Source: an uncultured bacterium (GTDB taxonomy: Bacteria > Bacillota > Clostridia > Lachnospirales > Lachnospiraceae). Taken from it: a DNA stretch of 14,987 nucleotides. The position numbers and the translations under genes are program-made. The stretch lies in NCBI GenBank assembly GCA_946061355.1, contig CAMGRE010000035.1, forward strand, positions 1-14,987, in the 5' to 3' direction. Positions 6,511-13,422 of this stretch are shown here, one piece after another (positions within the stretch are counted from its first letter, which is position 1; the number at the start of each line of letters is the position of its first letter). The notes under the pieces were generated by a model. That model saw only the letters and a program-made list of their open reading frames with translations. It searched no databases and was not told the origin of the DNA.

Positions 6511-8022
6511 TCAAAAATCAAAATCATCAAAAGGAGAGGTTCCCCTCTTCCTTTTTTTGTATCGGGTTCTTTTGCGTCTGCGTTTGGCAAACTGATAATT
6601 GTCGATCACGGCCTTGACCACGCAGACGAAAATCAGGATTCCCGCAATGCCGACAACCCAGAAGATTACAGTCTGGACATTGATGAACAGGACATCTTCA
6701 TTATTCTGGGAACTGTTGTTTCCGGAAGATGTATTACCGGAAGTGTTATCTGATGCAACCGGAGCGTCAGAATCATCCGTCGCTTCCGGTCGTGACTCAA
6801 AGTCAAAGGTGGTGTCGAGTTCCTCCGTGGCAAGATCGACGGTGGCGGATCCCACGGGTATGCCGTGATAGGTGTACTCGATCGTCGCGATGGAATCCTC
6901 GGAAACCTGATCATAGGAAAGTGTTGACTGTGCATCGCTGAACACCGCAGTCACGGGGAGTACGATGTAATCAGACGAACTGATTGACAGGATCGGCTGA
7001 GATACACCGAAAATGTCATTGTCGGACTGGAAGAAATTGTTGTTGTCCACCGTATAGTTTGTCTCATTTGCCTTGATATTTAATGTCTGGAAATTGTCAA
7101 AGCCGTAATCGAACAGGGCGATTGTATCCGTAAACTGATGAGGCGATTCCTCCTTCATAACGACGCAGATCAGTTTCATGCCATCCTTCTGGGCGCAGGA
7201 GACGAGCGTCTGTCTTGCCACATCCGTGTAACCGGTCTTGCTTCCCACCAGATATTCGTAAGCGTGTGCTTTGCCGGGAAGCAGCTGATTCTTGGAGTGC
7301 AGATACAGATCATCGTCCGGCTGGGTAGGCGACTGCGGAATATGGTATTCGTAAGTAGAAGACATCTTACACAACAGTTCGTTGTCAAAAAACTTCCTCG
7401 CGATCAATGCCAGATCATAAGCAGAGGTATAGTGGTCATCATCATGGAGACCGTTCGTGGTCACAAAATGGGAATTTTCACAGCCGAGTTCCCTGGCGCG
7501 CTGGTTCATCAGATCCGCAAAGGCTTCCATGCTGCCGCTGACATGCTCACCGAGAGCATTCGCCGCTTCGTTGGCGCTGCCGACAAGGATGGCGTACATA
7601 CACTGTTCCACGGTGATCTGCTCCCGCTCATCGAGGCCTGCATTCGAGCTGTCTCTCGGGATGCTGAACACTGCATCGTGGGACATTGTTACCGTCTCGT
7701 TCATCTGGCACTGCTCGGATCCGATCAGACAGGTGAGGATCTTGGTGGTGCTGGCGGGGTAGAGCTCTTCGTGGATATTTTTCTCATAAAGGATGGTGCC
7801 GGTGTTCGCTTCCATAAGGATCGCGCTCTCCGCTCCGACAGCCGGGCCGTCCGGCCAGTCCTCGTAACTGTTGGACGCGATGGGAAGGGACTTTCTCGCC
7901 TCTTCCTCCGCGGCATAATCGGTTACTGCCTGTGAAATAAAACCGGTTTGCAGAAATGTATAAGCAAAAAGAAAAGCGCTCATGATAAAGCAGACAAAAC
8001 GCTTTTTGGAACAAAAATTCAT
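6511..8022 (-). CDS. dacF: D-alanyl-D-alanine carboxypeptidase (S11, PBP5/DacF type), C-terminally anchored
   Basis: A 503-residue serine D,D-carboxypeptidase of the PBP5/DacF class, which removes the terminal D-Ala from peptidoglycan pentapeptides outside the membrane. All three penicillin-binding motifs are present: S91-T-T-K94, S149-A-N151 and K262-T-G264. An N-terminal signal segment covers about residues 1-32. A beta-rich C-terminal domain (about 315-405) follows the catalytic domain, then a Ser/Asn/Thr-rich linker (about 412-442). The anchor is a true transmembrane helix (about 446-470) with a cytoplasmic Lys/Arg-rich tail ending in acidic and aromatic residues, rather than the usual amphipathic helix. 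This also makes it longer than typical PBP5 (about 390-440 residues). TGAGGTG (8034-8028), five bases before the ATG, fixes the start. The symbol is by class; orthology to Bacillus dacF specifically is not shown. Confidence 0.9.
   Translation of the reverse strand: MNFCSKKRFVCFIMSAFLFAYTFLQTGFISQAVTDYAAEEEARKSLPIASNSYEDWPDGPAVGAESAILMEANTGTILYEKNIHEELYPASTTKILTCLIGSEQCQMNETVTMSHDAVFSIPRDSSNAGLDEREQITVEQCMYAILVGSANEAANALGEHVSGSMEAFADLMNQRARELGCENSHFVTTNGLHDDDHYTSAYDLALIARKFFDNELLCKMSSTYEYHIPQSPTQPDDDLYLHSKNQLLPGKAHAYEYLVGSKTGYTDVARQTLVSCAQKDGMKLICVVMKEESPHQFTDTIALFDYGFDNFQTLNIKANETNYTVDNNNFFQSDNDIFGVSQPILSISSSDYIVLPVTAVFSDAQSTLSYDQVSEDSIATIEYTYHGIPVGSATVDLATEELDTTFDFESRPEATDDSDAPVASDNTSGNTSSGNNSSQNNEDVLFINVQTVIFWVVGIAGILIFVCVVKAVIDNYQFAKRRRKRTRYKKRKRGTSPFDDFDF
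6529..6558. terminator. Probable bidirectional terminator inside the carboxypeptidase 3' end
   Basis: AAAAGGAGAGG (from 6529) can pair with CCTCTTCCTTT (from about 6544) around a TTCC loop, with one bulged T. On the plus strand the stem runs into seven Ts (6552-6558), ending the transpeptidase transcript. On the minus strand the same stem is followed by TTTTGATGATTTTTGATT, which would end the carboxypeptidase transcript. The whole element lies within carboxypeptidase coding sequence and encodes part of its charged tail. Confidence 0.65.
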
Positions 8023-8062
8023 CTTGACACCTCAATGAAAAGTATTGCTTTTATCATACACC

Positions 8063-8078
8063 ATTTTTTGCAAAAAAT
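8063..8078. promoter_or_regulatory. 16-bp perfect palindrome in the dacF/trmB divergent region
   Basis: ATTTTTTGCAAAAAAT is a perfect dyad lying between the two divergent genes. It is just upstream of a TATGAT on the minus strand (8058-8053) that could be the dacF -10 box, so it covers that promoter's spacer. A regulator operator is possible; an intrinsically bent A-tract element is the alternative. Confidence 0.4.
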
Positions 8079-8097
8079 ATACTTCTTTTGATGTGCT

Positions 8098-8125
8098 TTG
8101 CATTTTTGGAAAAATAGTGTAGAAT
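8098..8125 (+). promoter_or_regulatory. Candidate promoter for trmB and the downstream operon
   Basis: TTGCAT at 8098-8103 (TTG core kept) and TAGAAT at 8120-8125 (5 of 6) are 16 bases apart, giving a start near 8132 and a leader of about 35 bases. No terminator is seen between trmB and the antiporter genes, so this could serve the whole operon. Confidence 0.5.
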
Positions 8126-8166
8126 GATACAGAATACACTAAGAGACAAGCAGGAGAGGGCAAAAT

Positions 8167-8805
8167 ATGCGTTTGCGGAATATTCCGGGAGCGGATGAGA
8201 TCATCGCGGCCAGTCCTTACGTCATTCCCGAACATGCGGATCAGAAAGGGCGCTGGCGGGAGACCTTTGGAAATGATCATCCCATTCACATAGAGATCGG
8301 AATGGGAAAAGGGAAATTTCTGATGACGATGGCGGCGCAGCATCCGGAAATCAATTATATCGGGATTGAGAGATACACGAGTGTGTTGCTGCGTGCCGTG
8401 CAGAAGATGGAGGAGAATCCCCTGCCCAATCTGCTTTTTATCTGTATGGATGCGGCGGATCTGCCGGAGATGTTTGATCGCGGGGAGGTAGACCGGATCT
8501 ATCTGAATTTCTCCGATCCGTGGCCAAAGGACAGACATGCCAGACGACGGCTTCCCTCCAGAGAGTTTCTTGCGCGGTACGATCAGATCTTAAGGAAGGA
8601 CGGATGGCTGGAATTCAAGACAGATAACAGAGGATTGTTTGATTTTGCACTTGAGGAACTTGAGCCGGCAGGATGGAAGGCGCAGCAGGTTACCTATGAT
8701 CTGCATCATGATCCCGAAATGATGGTGGGAAATGTGATGACGGAATACGAAGAAAAGTTTTCTTCCAAAGGGAATCCCATCTGTAAATACATTATCTGTC
8801 GTTAA
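8167..8805 (+). CDS. trmB: tRNA (guanine-N7-)-methyltransferase
   Basis: TrmB uses S-adenosylmethionine to methylate N7 of guanine 46 in the variable loop of tRNA. The 212-residue length is normal. The SAM-binding loop is EIGMGKGKF (43-51), followed by an acidic residue at Glu68 (GIERY). The family-specific signature NFSDPWPKDRHARRRL lies at 114-129, with the catalytic Asp117 expected there. The C-terminal part has FKTDN (about 148-152), which helps bind tRNA and SAM. GGAGAGG at 8152-8158, eight bases before the ATG, supports the start. It is the first gene of a rightward cluster; trxA follows after 41 bases without a terminator. Confidence 0.96.
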   Translation: MRLRNIPGADEIIAASPYVIPEHADQKGRWRETFGNDHPIHIEIGMGKGKFLMTMAAQHPEINYIGIERYTSVLLRAVQKMEENPLPNLLFICMDAADLPEMFDRGEVDRIYLNFSDPWPKDRHARRRLPSREFLARYDQILRKDGWLEFKTDNRGLFDFALEELEPAGWKAQQVTYDLHHDPEMMVGNVMTEYEEKFSSKGNPICKYIICR

Positions 8806-8846
8806 CCGGATATGATATTTATTAATAGGAAAGGAAGGTACAAGCT

Positions 8847-9167
8847 ATGGAGTACAAATTTACGGATCAGAATTTTGAAGCGGAAGTATTGCAGTCAGAA
8901 TTGCCGGTGCTGGTTGATTTCTATGCGGACTGGTGCGGACCCTGTAAGATGATGGCGCCCCTCGTAGAGGAGCTGGCAGAGAAATATGAGGGTAAAATCC
9001 GGATCGGAAAGCTCAATATCGATGAAAATATGGACACGGCGCAGAAGTATCGGGTAATGTCCATTCCTACCTTTATTGTTTTTAAAAACGGAGAAAAAGT
9101 TGAAAGCACGATGGGCGCAGTGCCTAAGAGCGGGCTGGAAGCTATGATTGAGCGGGTGTTAGCGTAA
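8847..9167 (+). CDS. trxA: Thioredoxin
   Basis: A 106-residue, single-domain cytoplasmic thioredoxin that reduces protein disulfides and is recharged by thioredoxin reductase or a ferredoxin-linked equivalent. The active site is the classic WCGPCK with Cys30 and Cys33. The buried Asp24 (LVDFYADW) and the cis-proline Pro74 (SIPTF) are both in place, so it should be fully active. AAGGAAGG at 8831-8838 precedes the ATG. It lies 41 bases after trmB and 31 bases before the first antiporter gene, so it is probably in the same transcript. That would link thiol redox supply to the ion-transport operon only by cotranscription. No reductase gene is in the window. Confidence 0.95.
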   Translation: MEYKFTDQNFEAEVLQSELPVLVDFYADWCGPCKMMAPLVEELAEKYEGKIRIGKLNIDENMDTAQKYRVMSIPTFIVFKNGEKVESTMGAVPKSGLEAMIERVLA

Positions 9168-9198
9168 GCTGATACCTGCTTTTCAGAGAGGAAAAGAA

Positions 9199-9672
9199 AT
9201 GTTTATTTCATTTGTTGTTTTATGGATCATCTTTAATGGCGCTTTCACCTGGGAGATTCTGGCTTTCGGAATGGTGATTGCCGCTGTCATGTATCTCTTT
9301 GCCTGTCTGTGTATGGGATATTCTGTTCAGAAGGATTTCCGCCTGTGCAGATGTTTTCCTTATTTCCTGCGGTACATAGGGATTTTGATCATCGAGATCA
9401 TAAAGGCTAATTTTTCAGCAATGCGGCTGATCCTTTCCCAGAGGGAGGAGATCCAGCCGGTGCTGGTCAAATTTCATGTCAATTCTCTGAAATCCAAGAT
9501 GGCGCGGGTGATACTGGCAAATTCCATCACGCTGACCCCGGGAACGATCACGGTCTCCCTGAACGGGGATGAGTTTTATGTGCACTGTCTGGACAAAGAT
9601 CTGGTGGAAGGACTGTGGGATGGCGTATTTGTGAAAGAGCTTCAAAAGATAGAAAGGGTGGTGGAACTATGA
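9199..9672 (+). CDS. mrpE: Mrp Na+/H+ antiporter subunit E (MbhA-like)
   Basis: First gene of the antiporter operon. MrpE is a small membrane subunit needed to assemble the multi-subunit cation/proton antiporter. The 157-residue protein has hydrophobic helices at about 1-15, 16-42 and 52-72. A soluble C-terminal domain carries the family signature ILANSITLTPGTITV (about 105-119). The C-terminal domain of this family sits on the cytoplasmic side in known complexes. AGAGGAAAAG directly upstream of 9199 serves as ribosome binding site. The stop overlaps the next start in an ATGA, indicating translational coupling with subunit F. Confidence 0.92.
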   Translation: MFISFVVLWIIFNGAFTWEILAFGMVIAAVMYLFACLCMGYSVQKDFRLCRCFPYFLRYIGILIIEIIKANFSAMRLILSQREEIQPVLVKFHVNSLKSKMARVILANSITLTPGTITVSLNGDEFYVHCLDKDLVEGLWDGVFVKELQKIERVVEL

Positions 9673-10001
9673 ACGGACAGACGGCATTGGAGAGCGCTTA
9701 TCAGGTAGTGTATGTGGGAGCTCTGATCATTCTTGCGGTGATGCTGATGCTCTGTCTGCTGAGAGCGATCAAGGGACCCCGTGTTGCGGACAGACTGGTT
9801 GCCGTCAATATGATGGGAACGATGGTCATGGTTATGATGGCGATTTTGACTGTCAAGATGAGGGAAGGATATCTGGCCGATATCGCCCTGATCTATGCCA
9901 TGATCAGCTTCCTGGCGGTTGTGGTTCTCTCCAAAATTTATCTCGGGGTGTACCGGGAACATAAACATGAGGAAGATGAGAAAAAAAAGGAGGATCAATG
10001 A
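9669..10001 (+). CDS. mrpF: Mrp Na+/H+ antiporter subunit F (MbhB-like)
   Basis: A 110-residue membrane subunit with three helices (about 12-33, 44-64 and 69-92), the usual layout for MrpF. The family motif is visible as RAIKGPRVADRLVAVN (about 32-47), followed by an Asp in the third helix (LADIALIYA). The frame runs open upstream to 9615, but the ATG at 9669 is preferred. It overlaps the mrpE stop by four bases (ATGA), has GGTGGTGG just before it, and gives the family-typical N-terminus. The Lys/Glu/Asp-rich tail after residue 95 is low complexity. Confidence 0.92.
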   Translation: MNGQTALESAYQVVYVGALIILAVMLMLCLLRAIKGPRVADRLVAVNMMGTMVMVMMAILTVKMREGYLADIALIYAMISFLAVVVLSKIYLGVYREHKHEEDEKKKEDQ

Positions 10002-10002
10002 C

Positions 10003-10323
10003 ATGGAATGGTTACAGTTTGTGCTTGGCACGGTCTTTCTTTTGACAGGACTGGTGATTTTCGGAATTCAGATCTTCGGGGTATTCCGTTTTCATTATGT
10101 GTTAAACAGAATGCATGCGGCGGCGATCGGAGATACTCTGGGACTTGGCGTGTCGCTGATCGGGCTCATGATCTTCAGCGGGTGGAACTTTGTTACGCTG
10201 AAACTGTTTCTGATCATCCTGTTTCTGTGGTGTTCTTCACCGGTGTCATCCCATCTGGTGTCGCGTCTGGAGGCAGGCACCAATGAGCGTTTGGAGGAAC
10301 ATCTGGAGGTGGAAGAAAAATGA
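10003..10323 (+). CDS. mrpG: Mrp Na+/H+ antiporter subunit G (MbhC-like)
   Basis: A 106-residue, three-helix subunit of the Mrp complex. Residues about 5-28, 40-60 and 65-85 are hydrophobic. The PhaG/MnhG pattern is clear: a GVFRFHYVLNRMHAAAIGDTLG block at about 26-47 in the first loop, where members have a conserved RxHA and a following GDTLG. The ATG at 10003 is chosen over the longer open frame from 9919 because AAAAGGAGG at 9985-9993 sits at good spacing and the start nearly touches the mrpF stop (one base apart). Its own stop overlaps the next gene's start (ATGA), so E, F, G and the following gene are coupled. Confidence 0.92.
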   Translation: MEWLQFVLGTVFLLTGLVIFGIQIFGVFRFHYVLNRMHAAAIGDTLGLGVSLIGLMIFSGWNFVTLKLFLIILFLWCSSPVSSHLVSRLEAGTNERLEEHLEVEEK

Positions 10324-10604
10324 GCTTTTTTACATATCTTCTGATGGGATTTTTGATCGTGTGTGCGGTTTCTGTCAGTTTTTCCAAAAATCTGTTGAAT
10401 TCCATTCTGATCTATATGTCCTTCAGTCTGGTGATGTCTGTCATATGGGCGATACTGGAATCTCCGGACCTGGCGATCACAGAGGCGGCTGTGGGCGCCG
10501 GGATCACCAGTGTTCTGTTTTTTGTAACGCTTAAGAAAATCCATGCGATCGACAGCAGAGCGGAAAAAAAGGAGGAGGAAAATGAGCAGAAGAAAAACGA
10601 ATAA
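10320..10604 (+). CDS. MbhD-like subunit (DUF4040), equivalent to part of the MrpA C-terminus
   Basis: A 94-residue membrane protein with helices at about 3-22, 26-46 and 52-72. It matches the MbhD/DUF4040 domain, which in Bacillus-type systems is part of the long MrpA C-terminus and in archaeal membrane-bound hydrogenase is the separate subunit MbhD. The signature region is ESPDLAITEAAVGAGIT (about 47-63); the Glu of TEAAVG is part of the family's conserved core and may lie on the ion pathway. The tail (78-94) is very rich in Glu and Lys. The start overlaps the mrpG stop (ATGA). It shares 23 bases with the next gene's 5' end and contains that gene's ribosome binding site. Confidence 0.88.
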   Translation: MSFFTYLLMGFLIVCAVSVSFSKNLLNSILIYMSFSLVMSVIWAILESPDLAITEAAVGAGITSVLFFVTLKKIHAIDSRAEKKEEENEQKKNE

Positions 10605-11544
10605 AGAATATGAACATACCTTTGCCTTTCGTTTTTTCCGCTGGCTGAACGGTGAAAAAGACCCTTATTTGAATGAGGTGGAGATGAAGCCGCAGCATTA
10701 TGAGGGACCGTCTGACGAGACAAAGGCTGAGTGGGAGAGAGAGCATAAGGAAATGCTAGAGCGCGTATATGACACGGAACACAATGCGTTGTTGAAATTT
10801 TCTCGGATAGCGTATCGCGTGGCAGCAGTTCTCTTCTGTATCATGCTGGTGGCAGTTTTGCTGATTACCGTTTCGTATCTGCCTCCGGTGGGCAATCCGA
10901 ATAATCCGGCAGACAATGTCGTGGCGGAGAGGTATATTGAGAAAGGACTTAAGGAGACGGGTGCGGTAAACATTGTCTCGGGCATGATCTTGACCTACAG
11001 GGCGTTTGATACTTTTGGAGAGACAAATGTGTTGTTTATTGCGACAACCTGTGTCATGGTGCTTCTTATGCTGGATGATGCTATCTTAAAGCGTCAGGAG
11101 GTAAAGAACGACAGACGCTTTGAGCCCAAGAACGATGCGATTCTGCAGGTGATCGCGATGATTCTTTGCCCGATCATCTTTATCTTCGGAATTTATGTGA
11201 TTCTGAACGGTCATCTTGGACCGGGCGGCGGTTTTTCCGGCGGTGCAATCATGGGTGCAGGTCTGATCCTCTATGTCAGCGCCTTCGGCTTTAAGAGTAC
11301 ACAGCGGTTTTTTAATGAGGAAGTTTACAAGGTTGCCAAGATCACGGCATTGTGTATGTACGGTCTGATCGGCTCGTACTTCTATTTTACCGGCGGAAAC
11401 GGAATAGAAAATCATATTCCGCTGGGAATTCCGGGACATATTTTGAGCAGCGGAATCATTCTGCCCATCAATATCTGTGTGGGGCTGGAGGTTGCCTGTA
11501 CCATGTATGCATTCTATGCGCTGTTCCGAAGAGGAGGGCTGTAA
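10582..11544 (+). CDS. mrpB: MbhE + MnhB/MbhF fusion subunit of the Mrp complex
   Basis: A 320-residue fusion. Residues about 77-165 match MbhE, the last part of MrpA, with the characteristic VNIVSGMILTYRAFDTFGETNVL at about 129-151. Residues about 185-320 are MnhB/MrpB (MbhF), with ILNGHLGPGGGFSGGAIMGAG at 207-227. Helices lie near 77-98, 130-140, 150-168, 187-209, 218-235, 252-270 and 292-314. The first 75 residues are an unusual charged, cytosolic-looking extension with no family match that I know. GGAGGAGG at 10571-10578 fixes the ATG at 10582, though the frame is open a little further upstream. The start lies inside the 3' end of the MbhD-like gene. In Pyrococcus these two halves are separate genes, so this is a fusion or a related two-domain arrangement. 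Confidence 0.88.
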   Translation: MSRRKTNKEYEHTFAFRFFRWLNGEKDPYLNEVEMKPQHYEGPSDETKAEWEREHKEMLERVYDTEHNALLKFSRIAYRVAAVLFCIMLVAVLLITVSYLPPVGNPNNPADNVVAERYIEKGLKETGAVNIVSGMILTYRAFDTFGETNVLFIATTCVMVLLMLDDAILKRQEVKNDRRFEPKNDAILQVIAMILCPIIFIFGIYVILNGHLGPGGGFSGGAIMGAGLILYVSAFGFKSTQRFFNEEVYKVAKITALCMYGLIGSYFYFTGGNGIENHIPLGIPGHILSSGIILPINICVGLEVACTMYAFYALFRRGGL

Positions 11545-11545
11545 A

Positions 11546-11920
11546 ATGGGAGTGAATCTTTTTACCAATTACGGTGAGGCCGTCGCGATGATCCTGTTCG
11601 GGATCGGGTTTGCCAACCTGCTGCTGCAGACGAATCTGATAAAAAAGATCATCGGTCTGAATATCATGGATTCCGCAGTGTATCTGTTTCTGGCGGAAAA
11701 AGGATATGTTGTGGGCAGGATCGCGCCAATTATCACAGACGGGGTTCAGAGTGTTGAACGATATGTGAATCCGATCCCGAGCGGACTGGTGCTGACCGGT
11801 ATCGTGGTATCGGTGTCTGTCAGTGCGCTGATGCTCTCGATCACGATAAGGCTGTATCAGCGGTATCACACATTGAATCTGGATGAAATTTCTCTCCAAT
11901 TAAAGAAGGAGGGAAGATAA
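11546..11920 (+). CDS. mrpC: Mrp Na+/H+ antiporter subunit C (MbhG-like, NuoK-related)
   Basis: A 124-residue, three-helix subunit homologous to NuoK of respiratory complex I; it forms part of the proton path. Helices are at about 9-28, 31-49 and 75-100. The typical KKIIGLNIMDSAVYLFL block is at about 31-47. The last helix begins with PIPSGLVLTGIVV, where many relatives have PLPQALVLTAIVI, so the Gln-Ala pair is changed to Ser-Gly. GAGGAGGG at 11531-11538 fixes the start at 11546; the frame is open further upstream to 11477, but that would overlap mrpB. The stop and the next ATG share one base (TAATG). Confidence 0.9.
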   Translation: MGVNLFTNYGEAVAMILFGIGFANLLLQTNLIKKIIGLNIMDSAVYLFLAEKGYVVGRIAPIITDGVQSVERYVNPIPSGLVLTGIVVSVSVSALMLSITIRLYQRYHTLNLDEISLQLKKEGR

Positions 11921-13413
11921 TGGATATCATCAGAAGTTTTCCGGGCATGTCGATCATGCTGTGCCTGTTTGCCGGTATTATCAGTTCCGGAATGAAGAGA
12001 AAGGCAGCCTGTTATCTGAACAGTGCATTGATTCTGGCTGTGACAGCGATGAACGCAGCTGTGCTGTACTACACGGTTGTGACAGGAGAAGCGTTTGTGT
12101 TTGTCATGGGTAAATTTCCGGCCCCCTGGGGAAATGAACTGCGCGCCGGTATGCTGGAAGCTGCGGTAGCGGTACTTTTCTGTGTCATTATGCTGTTATC
12201 TGTCTGGGGCGGCAGAAAGAAACTGGACGAGGAAGTGGAAGCGGGAAAACATAATCTCTATTATGTCCTGTTAGATCTGTTGCTGAGTTCCCTGTTAGCT
12301 CTGGTTTATACGAATGACCTGTTCACAGCTTATGTGTTTGTGGAGATTAATACGATATCGGCATGCGGTCTGATCATGATCCGCCAGATTGGGCGGACGC
12401 TTGAGGCGGCAGTGCGCTACATGATCATGAGTCTGTTGGGTTCCGGTCTGCTGCTTCTCGGGATCTGTATGCTGTATGACCTGACAGGCCATCTGCTGAT
12501 GTCGGATATCCATGAAGGTGTCCTTCGTGCGGCGGCTGTTCCGGAGTACCGGATCCCGCTGGTCGTAAGTATTGCGCTCATGGTCATCGGCCTTTCTGTC
12601 AAGAGTGCGCTGTTTCCCTTCCATGCATGGCTTCCGGATGCTTACGGTTATTCCACGGTGTCTTCAGCGGCGATCTTGTCGAGTCTTGTGTCCAAAGGAT
12701 ACATATTTCTGCTGATCAAGATTATTTACCGTGTGATCGGATTTGAGTTTTTCTGTAATACGCATATTATCAATGTTTTGTTTATTTTCGGAATTGCCGG
12801 TATTATATTCGGCTCTTTGAGTGCGATCAAAGAGAATGATATCCGGAGAATGATCGCGTTTTCTTCGGTGGCACAGATCGGGTATATCTATATGGGGATC
12901 GGACTGGGTTCAGAGTGGGGTATGGCAGCCAGCGTGTTCCACATTTTTGCCCATGCGCTGGGCAAGGCGCTGCTGTTTATCGCGGCGATCGGGCTCACGG
13001 ATGTGTCCGGCTGCAGCAGAAGATTTATTGAGATCACGGGATCCGGCTACCGCAACAAGGTGGCAGGTCTCGGATTTACGGTCGGATCGCTCTCTATGGT
13101 CGGTATTCCCGTCTTCGCAGGGTTTGTCAGCAAGCTGATGTTCGCCAAAGCTGCGGTGGGCGGTTATGAGAAAATGCTGCCGACGCTGATTGCCCTTGCG
13201 ATCAGTACGATCCTGAATTCGATCTATTTTATGAAGACTGTGATCAGAATCTACACACCGAACCCGGATGCGTCTTACGGTTCCGTGACGATTGGCGGGG
13301 AGAAGCAGTATGCTCTTGTGATCATATTGTTTGTGGTGTTCAATATCTTTTTCGGAATGATGTCGCAGCCGATCGCGGACGTGATCCACGCCGGCATTGC
13401 GGTGCTTGGATAA
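11920..13413 (+). CDS. mrpD: Mrp antiporter subunit D, first copy (NuoN/MbhH-like)
   Basis: A 497-residue, polytopic protein (about 14 helices) of the complex I antiporter-like family, the main cation/proton channel unit. The key charged residues are present: Glu142 in AYVFVEINT (helix 5), Lys228 in GLSVKSALFPFHAWLPDAY (helix 7), Lys259 in LVSKGYIF (helix 8), and His341, His345 and Lys349 in FHIFAHALGKALLF. These correspond to the glutamate and lysines shown to be important in MrpD and NuoL/M/N, so the copy should be functional. GGAGGGAAG just upstream supports the ATG at 11920. By position it matches MbhH. A similar gene follows after nine bases. Confidence 0.92.
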   Translation: MDIIRSFPGMSIMLCLFAGIISSGMKRKAACYLNSALILAVTAMNAAVLYYTVVTGEAFVFVMGKFPAPWGNELRAGMLEAAVAVLFCVIMLLSVWGGRKKLDEEVEAGKHNLYYVLLDLLLSSLLALVYTNDLFTAYVFVEINTISACGLIMIRQIGRTLEAAVRYMIMSLLGSGLLLLGICMLYDLTGHLLMSDIHEGVLRAAAVPEYRIPLVVSIALMVIGLSVKSALFPFHAWLPDAYGYSTVSSAAILSSLVSKGYIFLLIKIIYRVIGFEFFCNTHIINVLFIFGIAGIIFGSLSAIKENDIRRMIAFSSVAQIGYIYMGIGLGSEWGMAASVFHIFAHALGKALLFIAAIGLTDVSGCSRRFIEITGSGYRNKVAGLGFTVGSLSMVGIPVFAGFVSKLMFAKAAVGGYEKMLPTLIALAISTILNSIYFMKTVIRIYTPNPDASYGSVTIGGEKQYALVIILFVVFNIFFGMMSQPIADVIHAGIAVLG

Positions 13414-13422
13414 GGAGGAGAA

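Noticed and set aside
7138..7935. Plus-strand reading frame of 265 codons opposite the carboxypeptidase
   Set aside because: The minus strand encodes all three penicillin-binding motifs; the opposite frame is a shadow with no recognisable features.
10008..10286. Alternative 92-codon plus-strand frame within mrpG
   Set aside because: Out of frame with the clear MrpG protein, Cys/Gly/Arg-rich, no start signal.
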